Below are positions 18,067 to 27,416 of a stretch of 64,000 nt of DNA, in pieces. A program made the translations under genes and the position numbers. A model generated the notes under the pieces. That model was not told the origin of the DNA and searched no databases. It was given only the letters and a program-made list of their open reading frames with translations. Within the stretch, counting starts at the first letter, position 1; every line of letters begins with the position of its first letter. This DNA comes from Phycisphaerae bacterium. GTDB taxonomy: Bacteria; Planctomycetota; Phycisphaerae; UBA1845; UTPLA1. The stretch is from contig JAHBXN010000010.1 of assembly GCA_019636475.1 (NCBI GenBank), forward strand, positions 1-64,000, in the 5' to 3' direction.

Positions 18067-19278
18067 ATGCGTCGATTCTACTTCCCGACCCTGACGGGCC
18101 TGATGCTGGCCAGCGGACTGCCAAACGGTGCGCTCGGTTCGGATTGCACGCGTACGTCGGTCAGTCTGGTTCCGTTGAACGAACTTGGAACGGGCATGTA
18201 TCTCGGGCAATACCAGGGCGGCTTGTACCTGGACGGCCTGAATGAGCCGCCGGTCGATCATGCAATGGAAGGGCGCGCCCGGGCATTCGCAATTGAACCG
18301 CTCGACAGCAGCGGCCGGCCGAGCCCTTCCGGACGATATGTCCTGCTTTCGATCGGCATGTCAAATACCACCCAGGAATTCTGCTCAGCAGGCGGCGCGG
18401 AGCCGTGCGACCCCTGGACCTTCATGGGCCAATCAGCGGCTCATCCCGCGGTGGCGACCGTCGGATTGAAGGTTGTCAACGGCGCGCTGGGTGCGCAACC
18501 CGTGGCAAATTGGGACTCCCCCACCGATGCCAATTACGACCGCGTGCGGGATCAAGTCCTGACTCCACGCGGCCTGTCCGAGGCACAAGTGCAGATTGTC
18601 TGGATCAAGCAAGCCATTCCGGGACCAACCGTGTCCTTGCCATCGCCTGCCGCAAATGCGCATAGCTTGATGGCCGGTCTCGGCAACCTGGTTCGCTCCG
18701 CGAAAATTCGGTATCCGAATCTCCGAATGGCGTTTCTGTCTTCTCGAATCTACGCGGGCTATGCGACGACGGCGCTGAACCCGGAGCCGTACGCATACGA
18801 ATCGGCGTTTGGAGTCAAGTGGCTCATCGAATCGCAAATCATGCAGATGAGAGGAGGCGGGATCGATCCGATCGCCGGTAATCTGAACTATGCCACCGGC
18901 GCGGCCCCGTGGCTTGCATGGGGACCGTACCTCTGGGCCGACGGGCTGACACCTCGCGATGATGGATTGGTGTGGACCTGCGCCGATATGCAGTCAGACG
19001 GAACGCATCCTTCGCAATCCGGGGAACAGAAGGTCGGTGAACTGCTGCTCCAGTTCATGCTGGACTCACCGTTTACGCGGCCCTGGTTCACGTCCTGCCA
19101 GACGACCGATCCGGACGGGGACGGCATTGTGGACCTGAATGATATTCCCATCTTTGTCGATGTGTTGTCAGGGACTGAAACCGAGCAGATGCGCCGACTC
19201 GGCTCTGATCGCAATTGCGACGGCCGGGTGGACGGCACAGATATTGCAGCATTTGCAGAGCAGTTGATCGGACACTAA
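18067..19278 (+). CDS. secreted SGNH-like hydrolase with dockerin-like tail
   Basis: 403 residues from the ATG at 18067 (GGAG 9 bases upstream); the open frame extends further but without a start signal. The N-terminus MRRFYFPTLTGLMLASGL ends in a signal cleavage region. IGMSNTTQE near residue 100 could be the SGNH block I serine, and SDGTHPSQSGEQK near residue 310 is a good match to the block V Asp-x-x-His. The C-terminus has a dockerin-like pair, DPDGDGIVDLNDIPIF and DRNCDGRVDGTDIAAF. Probable extracellular esterase or carbohydrate deacetylase; substrate not deducible. Assignment to SGNH is from motif memory. Confidence 0.65.
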   Translation: MRRFYFPTLTGLMLASGLPNGALGSDCTRTSVSLVPLNELGTGMYLGQYQGGLYLDGLNEPPVDHAMEGRARAFAIEPLDSSGRPSPSGRYVLLSIGMSNTTQEFCSAGGAEPCDPWTFMGQSAAHPAVATVGLKVVNGALGAQPVANWDSPTDANYDRVRDQVLTPRGLSEAQVQIVWIKQAIPGPTVSLPSPAANAHSLMAGLGNLVRSAKIRYPNLRMAFLSSRIYAGYATTALNPEPYAYESAFGVKWLIESQIMQMRGGGIDPIAGNLNYATGAAPWLAWGPYLWADGLTPRDDGLVWTCADMQSDGTHPSQSGEQKVGELLLQFMLDSPFTRPWFTSCQTTDPDGDGIVDLNDIPIFVDVLSGTETEQMRRLGSDRNCDGRVDGTDIAAFAEQLIGH

Positions 19279-19393
19279 GGCAGCCTTCATGTCGATCTCG
19301 TTGAAGGCCGCGCGGTCCGTCGGAATTGTCAGGCGGCCGGCGAGGGAGCGCGAATTCCCCGGCTCGGCCGGTCCGCAGGCCCGCCTGAACCAA

Positions 19394-21007
19394 TCAGCCC
19401 AACTGCCCGGTGTCGTATCGACCCAGCGCATCTTCCAAGGCCCGCATCATCTCCCCGACGGTGCAATAGGACTTTGCGCCGTCAATCAGGGCGGGCATGA
19501 CATTTCGCCCGGCCCGGGCCTCGGCGGTGATCGCCTTCAACGCAGATGCGACCGCGGCGGACGAACGCTCGGCCTTGACACGCTTCAGACTCGCGACGAC
19601 CGCCTGCTCGACATCGTTACCGATTTTCAGTAGCTCAATCGGTGGTTCGTCTTCATGGGCGAAGTCTGTGACGCCGACCAGCTTCTTGTCGCCTCGCTCG
19701 ACCGCAAGACCGTATTTGTAAGCGGCATCCTCGATTTCGCGGCGGATGTAACCTTCCTCGACGGCAGCGATCATCCCGCCCATCTGATCGATATGATCAA
19801 TGTAGCCGAGTCCCTCAGCCTCCAGTTCGCTTGTAAGCGACTCGATAAAATAGCTGCCGCCGAGCGGATCCGCCACACTCGTGACGCCGGTCTCATACGC
19901 CAGGACCTGCTGCGTCCGCAATGCCAGCGTGACGGCATCTTCGGTCGGAAGGCAAAGCGTCTCATCCATGCTGTTGGTGTGAAGAGACTGACAGCCTCCA
20001 AGCACCGCCGCCATCGCCTGATAAGCGACGCGCATGAGATTCACATAGGGCTGTTTCGAGTACAGGCTGCAGCCGGCGGTTTGAGCGTGAAATCGCAACC
20101 ACATTGATCGCTCGTTCCTGGCGCCGCATCGATCTCGCATGAAGTGCGCCCACATTCGCCGGGCCGCGCGAAACTTCGCGATTTCTTCGAAAAACTCGTT
20201 GTGCGCGTTGAAGAAGAAGCTGATTCGCGGGGCAAAATCATCCACATCAATGCCGCGCTTGATGCTCTCCTCGACGTAGTGCAGGCCGTCGCCAAGCGTA
20301 AACGCCAGCTCCTGGCCCGCGGTGCTGCCTCGCTCGCGAATGTGATAGCCGCTGACGGAGACCGGGTTGTATTGCGGCATTTCTTTGGCGCAGAACTCGA
20401 TGGTATCAAGGACGAGGCCGACGCTCTCCGCCGGCGGAAAGTAGACTTCATTCTGGGCGTGAAATTCCTTAAGGATGTCGTTCTGGCAGGTGCCGCGAAG
20501 ACTCGCGCGCGACACACCCTGCTTGTCGGCCGTGGCGATGTAAAATGCCATGAGGATGGCAGCCGGCGCGTTAATCGTCTTGGAAACGCTCACATTGCCG
20601 AGATTGATCCCGTCGAAGATCGTCTCGACGTCCGCCAGCGTGGACACAGAGACGCCGCATCGCCCGACCTCCCCGAGCGAGAGCGGATCATCCGCGTCCC
20701 GCCCCATGAGCGTGGGCAGATCAAACGCGGTCGACAGGCCTGTCTGCCCACGAGAGAGAAGGAACTTAAACCGCTCATTGGTCTGCCGGGCGGATCCGAA
20801 ACCAGCAAACTGTCGCATTGTCCACAGCCGCTTGCGGTACATCTCCTTGTGGACGCCGCGTGTGAACGGGAACTCGCCGGGATTTCCCAGATCGCGGTCG
20901 TAATCGACGTCAGCCACGTCCTCCGGGCCGTAGGTCGTTTTGACGGGAAAGCCGGAAATCGTCGTATTGGGTCCGATGTCTCGTGTCTGCGGCACGATTT
21001 GTTCCAT
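19394..21007 (-). CDS. B12-dependent acyl-CoA mutase large subunit, isobutyryl-CoA mutase-like
   Basis: 537 residues from the ATG at 21007 (GGAG 9 bases upstream); a GTG at 21037 is less likely. The sequence aligns throughout with the TIM-barrel domain of methylmalonyl-CoA mutase (GLSTAFDLPTLMG, VSGYHIRERGSTA, GGCQSLHTNSMDE). It lacks the C-terminal cobalamin domain, so a separate B12-binding subunit must be encoded elsewhere. Two key positions differ from methylmalonyl-CoA mutase: Phe67 in RQFAGF (Tyr89 in that enzyme) and Gln185 in KEFHAQN (Arg207), 118 residues apart in both. This Phe/Gln pair is the isobutyryl-CoA mutase signature. Last gene of an operon with hydratase and dehydrogenase. 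Confidence 0.88.
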   Translation of the reverse strand: MEQIVPQTRDIGPNTTISGFPVKTTYGPEDVADVDYDRDLGNPGEFPFTRGVHKEMYRKRLWTMRQFAGFGSARQTNERFKFLLSRGQTGLSTAFDLPTLMGRDADDPLSLGEVGRCGVSVSTLADVETIFDGINLGNVSVSKTINAPAAILMAFYIATADKQGVSRASLRGTCQNDILKEFHAQNEVYFPPAESVGLVLDTIEFCAKEMPQYNPVSVSGYHIRERGSTAGQELAFTLGDGLHYVEESIKRGIDVDDFAPRISFFFNAHNEFFEEIAKFRAARRMWAHFMRDRCGARNERSMWLRFHAQTAGCSLYSKQPYVNLMRVAYQAMAAVLGGCQSLHTNSMDETLCLPTEDAVTLALRTQQVLAYETGVTSVADPLGGSYFIESLTSELEAEGLGYIDHIDQMGGMIAAVEEGYIRREIEDAAYKYGLAVERGDKKLVGVTDFAHEDEPPIELLKIGNDVEQAVVASLKRVKAERSSAAVASALKAITAEARAGRNVMPALIDGAKSYCTVGEMMRALEDALGRYDTGQLG

Positions 21008-21123
21008 CACGGGCACTCCGAGGGTGGTTTGTCGCACTGGGGCACGTCAACCGACATTCTAAGGCATTCCGTCGACTGGACACAACGCCGACCCGAATCA
21101 GACCGGCTGCCGCCAGAGAATCT

Positions 21124-21903
21124 TCATTCCCACGCCGGTTGTCGCTTCTCGACAAAGGCCCGCAGACCCTCCCGCCCTTCACCGCTGATGAACGCCTCTC
21201 CGAACGCCTCCGCTTCACTCATCATGCTGCGTTCGAGCCAATGCTGTTCTGTTGCGCACACGACGCGTTTCGCGAGCCGTACCGCGCCGGGACCGTTTGC
21301 AAGAATTCGTCTGGCCATGGCATCCACCACGGTCATCAAGTCGTCGCCGGGGACGACCTCGTTCACGAGTTCGGCCTCCGCCGCCACATCGCCCGGCAGC
21401 GCCTCGCCGACGAAAATCATTCGTCTCGCTTTGGCGGGCCCCATGAGCGCGAATGCGCGCTGTGTGCCTCCCCATCCCGGGATCAGCCCGAGCTTCACCT
21501 CGGGAAAGCCGATGGTCGCCTCGCGAGCCATCACGCGAAGATCGCACGCCAGCGCCAGTTCACAGCCTCCGCCGAGCGCCGGGCCGTTGATCGCCGCGAT
21601 CGTCACGGCCTGTTCGTACCGCGCGAGGGTATTCATGAATCGCTGGCCACGCTGAGCAAATGCCTTTCCTGCGTCGCCTGGCGCCCGGTCCATCTCGCGA
21701 ATATCCGCGCCGGCAAGAAAGGTCTTGCCGGCACCGGTGAAGATCAGGACGCGCACTTCCGGATGGTTGTTGCGGATGTCGTCGAGGCGGCACTCCATCG
21801 CCGCCATGACGGGTGTCGACATCAGATTAATCCCATCGTCAGTGGAAAACGTGATGCGTCCGATCGGCCCGTCCTGGTGATACAGAACTTCCGTTGTGCC
21901 CAT
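21124..21903 (-). CDS. enoyl-CoA hydratase/isomerase family protein
   Basis: 259 residues, normal length for a crotonase. The oxyanion and catalytic regions are clear: FLAGADIREMD, NGPALGGGCELALACD with one catalytic Glu, and FPEVKLGLIPGWGGTQR with the second Glu. The enzyme adds water across a 2,3-enoyl-CoA. GGAGG lies 9 bases before the ATG. It sits 211 bases after 3-hydroxyacyl-CoA dehydrogenase and 116 bases before the mutase, all on the minus strand, so it likely feeds that dehydrogenase in acyl-CoA oxidation or its reverse. Confidence 0.93.
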   Translation of the reverse strand: MGTTEVLYHQDGPIGRITFSTDDGINLMSTPVMAAMECRLDDIRNNHPEVRVLIFTGAGKTFLAGADIREMDRAPGDAGKAFAQRGQRFMNTLARYEQAVTIAAINGPALGGGCELALACDLRVMAREATIGFPEVKLGLIPGWGGTQRAFALMGPAKARRMIFVGEALPGDVAAEAELVNEVVPGDDLMTVVDAMARRILANGPGAVRLAKRVVCATEQHWLERSMMSEAEAFGEAFISGEGREGLRAFVEKRQPAWE

Positions 21904-22114
21904 TGGCCCGTGCCTCCCGAGTCAGGTATAAGCGCAGATTGGAAGTGCGCGACCCGAACCGGCTGAGCGCAGCCGCGCACCCGATACGTCCTAGTGTAAC
22001 GAATCGCGCGGCCCCGTGTCACGCATAAAACACGGCGTTGACGAGACGCGGCGCTTCGAATCAACAAGGCGCTGCGGCGGCTGCCTTCGAATGTTCAACT
22101 ACAACGGGCGCGGC

Positions 22115-22975
22115 TCATGCGGTGTACTTGTGGAAGCCCCATCCCGATTTGCGCCCGCAACGTCCGGCATCCACGAGCTTCCGAAGCAGCGGACACGGGC
22201 GGAACTTAGGATCGCCCAGGTCTCGATGAAGCACTTCAAGGATATTGAGACAGACATCCACTCCAATGAAATCCGCGAGCGTGAGGGGACCCATCGGAAA
22301 GTTACACCCCTGCTTCATGATCTCATCGATGTTTACTGCATCCGCGACGCCTTCCATCAGTGCGAACGCCGCTTCGTTGATCATCGGCATCAGGACGCGA
22401 TTGCTCACGAAGCCCGGCATATCGTTGCATCGCAACGGGTTCTTTCCCATCCGCTTCGCCAGGGATTCCACGGCCTCAATGGTCGCGTCGTCCGTCTGGA
22501 TGCCCCGAATCACCTCGACCAGCGACATCAGCGGAACAGGATTGAAGAAGTGCATGCCGATGAACCTGTTCGCGCGATTCGTGGCAGCCGCGAGCTTTGT
22601 GATGCTGATGCTGCTCGTATTGCTCGCAAGAATTGCATCAGGCTGCAATCTCGACTGCACATCCTGATACAGCGCGACCTTCGCATCGTAGCTCTCATAG
22701 ATGGCCTCGATCACGATGCCGACCTTTGGCCAGTCCGCTTCGTCCAGCTTCGCGCACATTTTGAGGTTGGAGCGTGCGGCGCTCGCTTTGTCCGCATCGA
22801 GCTTCCCCTTCTCCACGAGCTTGGAGAGACTTTTTTCGATATCCGCCTTCGCGCCGGCCAACTGCTCCGCCCGGGCGTCGTAAACCCACGTCGTCAATCC
22901 GGCCGTCGCCGCCACCTGCGCGATGCCACGACCCATTGTGCCTGAGCCGATGATAAAGGCTGCGTCGATTTTCAT
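22115..22975 (-). CDS. 3-hydroxyacyl-CoA (3-hydroxybutyryl-CoA) dehydrogenase
   Basis: 286 residues, single-domain length. The Rossmann motif IIGSGTMGRGIAQVAA is at the N-terminus; HFFNPVPLM with the catalytic His lies near residue 140; NRVLMPMINEAAF and the C-terminal GWGFHKY are also family-typical. It oxidises (S)-3-hydroxyacyl-CoA to 3-oxoacyl-CoA with NAD, or reverses this. AAGGAA precedes the ATG by 7 bases. First gene of the minus-strand acyl-CoA operon. Confidence 0.94.
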   Translation of the reverse strand: MKIDAAFIIGSGTMGRGIAQVAATAGLTTWVYDARAEQLAGAKADIEKSLSKLVEKGKLDADKASAARSNLKMCAKLDEADWPKVGIVIEAIYESYDAKVALYQDVQSRLQPDAILASNTSSISITKLAAATNRANRFIGMHFFNPVPLMSLVEVIRGIQTDDATIEAVESLAKRMGKNPLRCNDMPGFVSNRVLMPMINEAAFALMEGVADAVNIDEIMKQGCNFPMGPLTLADFIGVDVCLNILEVLHRDLGDPKFRPCPLLRKLVDAGRCGRKSGWGFHKYTA

Positions 22976-24228
22976 GATCTGATTCCTTGATCGAGTCGTT
23001 TCGTTTTCAATCCAATGCCCCTGACGAGCGCCGGCCTTCTCACAAACCCGCCAACACGGCGGCCGCGCGGAAGCGTCCGAGAGGCATCATCTTCCGGCGC
23101 AGCCAAGGAAACCGCAATCTCCGACGATCGGTGAGGTCGTCATTGCAGTCATCGCCTCGGCCCGTGGAGACGCGGCGGCGATGCCCGACTCTGACGCGAT
23201 CGACGATGCGTCAGCCTCTGATCCTGCTCCCCTCTACAATCCGCCGCGGAATTTTGCAGTGCGAACTGAAACAATGCTCCGAAAAGAAATGTCGGCCGAT
23301 CCGAATCGGAAGATGGAGCGGCACAGGATGGACCCTCTTGCTTGATAAGAACGGGGAAATGTTGGAGTTTCCGCACTGCTTGCGGCGAATTCAGCGGCGG
23401 CTGCGCACTCACCGGTCACGGGTGACATACTCCACGAACAAACGAATCGATTCAGGTGGGGCGAACTGCCGAGACCTTTCGAGGGAATCACATAAGTTTG
23501 AAATTGCGCACTCAATCGAGGTGCTTCAGTCGATTGTGATGCAATCCTTCGATTGCCGCATGATTTACGTTAAGCCACGCGCTTCAAGGGGAAAGCCTCC
23601 ATCGCGATGCCTTGGGGATTGGCCGCGGCATAGCCCTCAACGCATCGTGGTGAGTTCTGTTGCGACCTAACGCCATCACGCCCTCGGCATCATCACCGAG
23701 TCGCCGTGTGCCGACAGCTTTCTGCGCGAGAAATCGCACACGAAGTTGCACATTCACGATTGCCTTTGCCGACCGAGATCCATTATCATCAGTGTCTCTC
23801 GGCTCCCAGGGCATCGGCGAGCTTAGGTAGCTTCGGCGATGCGACGGCCCAAGAAGGATCCGGGCAGTTCTCTTCATTGAAGTTGCTCGATCGACGGCCG
23901 GAGCCCGCCGCCCACCTCCGAAACTACCCCGTAAGAAACAACTATCGACAAATTCGTCGATTCCCTTCGAGCCTTGCGCGAGCGCAGTGCCATGATTAAG
24001 GCATCGCTGAGCAGGTCCGACGTAATTCCCTTCGACGCGAACATCAGGACCGACGGGCGCCGTTACCGGCGTGCTTTCATCAATTCCAAACGGCCGAGTT
24101 TTCTGTGGACGCGGATGCAGTACGCGCCGGCCGAATTCTGCCACAGAGAAAGGATCGCGAATTGGGCATCTCTTTGGGGGACCATCGTGATGCATCAGTG
24201 AATCCCAGTCTTGTCAGGAGGAATCAAC
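22976..24228. other. 1.25 kb region without a supported gene
   Basis: Several open frames of 70-230 codons on both strands cover the region, but all are rich in Arg, Ser and Pro, have no ribosome binding sites and show no motif I recognise. The base composition is somewhat lower in GC than the flanks. It may be a decayed gene or a long regulatory region for the BNR-repeat gene whose ribosome binding site (AGGAGG at 24216-24221) is at its right end. Confidence 0.45.
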
Positions 24229-26811
24229 ATGTGCTCGAACACTTTGGAAAGGTATGTGAAGACGAGCAATACCTTGCGAAACTTCTGGTGGCTGTGCCTC
24301 GTCTTGCCCGTTGGGTTGGCGTGGGCCAACTCTGTCGTCGCGCAGTCGCTCACCAGACCGGACCCCGCGGACGATCGCCCGGCAATGCAGGTGGATCCGA
24401 CGCCCGCTGCCGTGAACACGACACCGGAGCGACCCGAGCCCGGCGGCCGACGTGGTCCGATGAGCAGCGCTTCCGATGAAACACAGATGCTCATTGGCGA
24501 TCTCACAGAGAGACCGCGATCGGGCTGGCTCAGTGACGTTCTCGTGGGAGATCCCACATTCGATGAAGTCGAGCCGGCAATGTGCAAGTCGCCGGAGGGT
24601 GTACTGTTCATTGCCGTCGAACAGTACGGTGCGACCTACGACGGCTGGGTGCGGGTCTACCGCTCCAATGATGGCGGTCAGACCTGGGCATGGTTGATAA
24701 GTTTCAGGACCGGCACGGAATCCAGAAATCCGTCGATCACCTATGCCAAGCGCGCGTCCGGAGAGAAATGGGTCTTTCTTGCATACGCAGCGACGATGTC
24801 CGACTCTTCGAAGCAGATCATCGTGATTCGATTCGACCCAAGCAACCCCTCAGGCACCTGGACGCCGGTGACTGCGGCAACGGGGATCACAGGGACACCG
24901 GACATCTACCCCCGCATCTGCACGGATACTCTCATCTACGACGTGTTCTACGTCTATGTCACCTACAGCGTGAACGCCGTCGACTACTACGCCGTCAAGT
25001 TCACGCGCAGCCTCGACTACGGCCTGACCTATTCGGCGCCGCAGGATATCACGGGCGGCGCGGAATCTTCGTCGTTCATGAGCCGCCCCGACATCGCATA
25101 CGGCAGCGCGGGCCTTTTCGTCGCTTTCGAGAAAGCCGGCTGGACGGGAAGCGCCTGGAAGACCCAGGTCTGGGTGACGCGCAGCACCAATTACGGCGGC
25201 ACCTGGAGCGCCCCCATCCAGCTGACCACGGCCGAGGACGGCGCCTGGCATCCATCGGTTGCCGCGGCCGTCGGCGTTTCGACGGTGATGATCGCCTTCA
25301 CGCAGCCGTTCGCATCGCAGACCGACATCTTCTGCGCCTACTCGACCAATGGCGGGACGTCCTTCAGTTCCGGCGGTCCGCTGCCACGAACCTTCGACGA
25401 TGAGAAGACGGTGGCATTGTCCGTCAGCGACAGCGGCGGTCTCTACCACGCCGCGTTCTGGCGTGCGTACAACATCGAATACACCTCCACCGATGCAACC
25501 TCACCGCTTCCCTGGGCCCCGGTGGCGCTCGTCAACGAGGCCAACTGGGCGAGTTCGGCCTACAGCCGTCCCGCGATCTGCATCAACCCGACCAAGCCGA
25601 AAGCTCAGGAGGCATGCGTCGCGTGGACCGACTACCGCGGATCGTTCTACGACGTGTACTTCGATGCGGAGTTCCGCGACGGCGCTTGCTGCTTCCCCGA
25701 CGAGTCCTGCTCGGTGATGAATCAGACCGATTGCATTGGCGCGGGTGGAGTCTGGCAGGGCTCGGGCATCGCATGCGAATCGGGCCTGTGTCTCATCGAT
25801 CCCTGCGACACGGATTCCATGGCGCCCACCGCGCACCTGACCCTGGGGGATTTCCAGTGCGTCCCGGCAGCCGGCATCACGCCGATCGTCGCAACCACAA
25901 CCGATCCGGAGGGAAATCTGGATACCTGGATGCTCGAGGAACGAGGGATGGGGGCCTCCCCGTGGAACCTGGTTGCCATGGGGCACACCCCGATTGTCAA
26001 CGGCGTCCTGCTGAACTGGGTCCCCGCCGCACCCGGCTATCGCATGCTGCGACTCACGGCGCTCGACGCCTGCGGGCACACTTCGACCGACGTGCACCTG
26101 ATGTACGCGGATCAGGGGCCACAGACCGTTCTCAACTATCCCGCCGCGGGCGCGATCCTCGGCGGATCGGCCGTGTGCATCGACGGCCTGGTCTCGCACG
26201 GCGTCTGCGCGCTGAGCTGGCTGCTTGAATACCGGCCGGGCGCCGGAGCGTGGACGACCCTGGCAAACGGAACCAGCGCGGTGCTCAACCTGCCGCTGGG
26301 GCAATGGAACACCACGGCTCTCGCCGACGGATCCTACTCGATTCGGCTCTCCGCCACGTCGATCGGCGGCGCGAATTCCCGAACGGTGGGCGTCACGGTG
26401 GACAACACGCCCCCCGTCGCGGTCATCAGTTCGCCGGTTTCCTGCACCTTCGTCGACGGCGTGGTCCCGATCGTCGGCACGGCGAACGACGCCAATCTCC
26501 TGGGCTGGCAGTTGTATTACGCCGGCGGCGATGCCCACGGCTGGATTCTGATCAACAGCGGCACGACGCCCGTCATCAACGGCGTGCTGGCCAACTGGAA
26601 CGCGGCGGCCCTGGCACCCTGCGCCTATGCCCTGCGGCTGGTCGTCACGGACAAATCGGTCCTCGACTGCAACTCGGCCCTGCATAACCAGCGCGAGTAT
26701 GTCACCCTCGTGGCTGTCGGCGTGGGCGGCGATTGCGACATGAACGGCGACGGCTTCGCCAACGGAATGGACGTCCAGCCGTTTGTGAACTGCCTGCTGA
26801 CCGGGCCGTGA
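24229..26811 (+). CDS. large secreted sialidase-like (BNR/Asp-box) surface protein
   Basis: 860 residues from the ATG at 24229, which has AGGAGG 7 bases upstream; the upstream TTG is not needed. A signal peptide ends near VVAQS (about residue 40). Asp-box motifs of the form SxDxGxTW recur: RSNDGGQTW, RSTNYGGTW and STNGGTSF, spread over residues 140-390, so a sialidase-type beta-propeller is likely. Residues about 510-850 resemble Ig-like modules (PPVAVISSPVSC). The end GDCDMNGDGFANGMDVQPF is a single dockerin-like loop. The catalytic Arg triad of true sialidases was not identified, so hydrolase activity is uncertain. GC at third positions rises sharply about 600 bases into the gene. Confidence 0.78.
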   Translation: MCSNTLERYVKTSNTLRNFWWLCLVLPVGLAWANSVVAQSLTRPDPADDRPAMQVDPTPAAVNTTPERPEPGGRRGPMSSASDETQMLIGDLTERPRSGWLSDVLVGDPTFDEVEPAMCKSPEGVLFIAVEQYGATYDGWVRVYRSNDGGQTWAWLISFRTGTESRNPSITYAKRASGEKWVFLAYAATMSDSSKQIIVIRFDPSNPSGTWTPVTAATGITGTPDIYPRICTDTLIYDVFYVYVTYSVNAVDYYAVKFTRSLDYGLTYSAPQDITGGAESSSFMSRPDIAYGSAGLFVAFEKAGWTGSAWKTQVWVTRSTNYGGTWSAPIQLTTAEDGAWHPSVAAAVGVSTVMIAFTQPFASQTDIFCAYSTNGGTSFSSGGPLPRTFDDEKTVALSVSDSGGLYHAAFWRAYNIEYTSTDATSPLPWAPVALVNEANWASSAYSRPAICINPTKPKAQEACVAWTDYRGSFYDVYFDAEFRDGACCFPDESCSVMNQTDCIGAGGVWQGSGIACESGLCLIDPCDTDSMAPTAHLTLGDFQCVPAAGITPIVATTTDPEGNLDTWMLEERGMGASPWNLVAMGHTPIVNGVLLNWVPAAPGYRMLRLTALDACGHTSTDVHLMYADQGPQTVLNYPAAGAILGGSAVCIDGLVSHGVCALSWLLEYRPGAGAWTTLANGTSAVLNLPLGQWNTTALADGSYSIRLSATSIGGANSRTVGVTVDNTPPVAVISSPVSCTFVDGVVPIVGTANDANLLGWQLYYAGGDAHGWILINSGTTPVINGVLANWNAAALAPCAYALRLVVTDKSVLDCNSALHNQREYVTLVAVGVGGDCDMNGDGFANGMDVQPFVNCLLTGP

Positions 26812-26867
26812 CACCCACGGCCGCGCGGGACGGGCAGACTCGGACCGCGGACCGGACGATGAAATAT

Positions 26868-26907
26868 GAGGAACGGCGCGGCGACGAATCGAACCGCACC
26901 GTTCCTC
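26868..26907 (+). terminator. 9-bp inverted repeat after the BNR gene, possible terminator
   Basis: GAGGAACGG at 26868-26876 pairs perfectly with CCGTTCCTC at 26899-26907 across a 22-base GC-rich loop. It begins 57 bases after the stop codon. No T-run follows, so this is a weak call. Confidence 0.35.
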
Positions 26908-26945
26908 AATGGCGGGAAGCGGGAGCGGCCGCCCGCGCCCCCGAC

Positions 26946-26974
26946 TTTCGCAAAAGAGGGCCGCGCCGGCGCGG
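26946..26974. repeat. GC-rich dispersed motif, left copy
   Basis: TTCGCAAAAGAGGGCCGCGC plus CGGCGCGG. A second copy at 29640-29669 matches at 25 of 28 bases. The two copies bracket the methyltransferase relic and the restriction-modification genes. A shortened third copy of the A-rich half is at 29828-29841. Confidence 0.65.
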
Positions 26975-27104
26975 GAATGGCCCCGCGCGCCGGAAATGTG
27001 TCGCCCTTCGCGCGGAATCCGTACGCATTTACCGCGAATGAGGCGGCATCCACGCCAAATCTCAACGACTCCGCTCCGAATCTCACGAACGCCGCGCCAA
27101 AAAT

Positions 27105-27129
27105 CACAGTTTTCGTGACGAAAACTGTG
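27105..27129. repeat. perfect 11-bp inverted repeat
   Basis: CACAGTTTTCG at 27105-27115 and CGAAAACTGTG at 27119-27129 with a TGA loop. It is AT-richer than its surroundings and lies 70 bases before the relic methyltransferase. It could be a binding site for a dimeric regulator, a transcription end, or an element terminus. Confidence 0.6.
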
Positions 27130-27198
27130 TTATTCGCGCCGGGGCGTGAATCCGCTTCGCATTGAATCGGCGGGGGGCTGACAGTATGCTCCCGCAGG

Positions 27199-27416
27199 AT
27201 GGGAAAGAAGAAAGTCCGGGCAAAGACCACCAAGAATTCGGCGGCGGCTCGTCCCGGTCGGGCCTCGTCGCTGATCGACACGCGAGCACGCAGGCCTACA
27301 TCGACTACATGCGGCCGCGCTGCGTGGAACTGGCGCGGGTGCTGAAGAAGACCGGCTCGTTCTATTACCACTGCGATTGGCACGCCAGCCACTCTCGCAC
27401 AAGAATGGTGGCTTGA
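27199..27416 (+). pseudogene. N-terminal relic of a DNA methyltransferase, internal deletion and frameshift
   Basis: From the ATG at 27199 the frame reads MGKKKVRAKTTKNSAAARP and on to SSLIDTR, which fits the start of a family of DNA methylases of the N4/N6 type. Near 27285 the recognisable protein jumps to another frame: RHASTQAYIDYMRPRCVEL followed by KKTGSFYYHCDWHASH, which is the conserved segment after the catalytic DPPY motif in the same family. The segment carrying DPPY, about 45-50 codons by memory of homologs, is missing. The homology stops at HASH, and the stop codon overlaps the start of the next gene as TGATG. It cannot make an active enzyme. Confidence 0.72.

Noticed and set aside
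19394-21007. Cobalamin riboswitch upstream of the B12-dependent mutase
   Set aside because: Only about 115 bases separate it from the upstream hydratase gene and no B12-box-like conserved core was seen.
20144-21655. 503-codon plus-strand open frame
   Set aside because: Antisense to the mutase and hydratase genes, and it crosses from one to the other.
22987-23670. 227-codon plus-strand gene candidate
   Set aside because: Arg/Ser-rich without domain pattern or start signal; listed as unexplained DNA instead.
24229-26811. True catalytic sialidase
   Set aside because: Asp-box repeats are present but the Arg triad and Asp/Tyr/Glu catalytic set could not be located, so only the fold is claimed.
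25501-26814. 437-codon minus-strand open frame
   Set aside because: Antisense to the BNR-repeat protein, His/Arg/Val-rich, with no signal.
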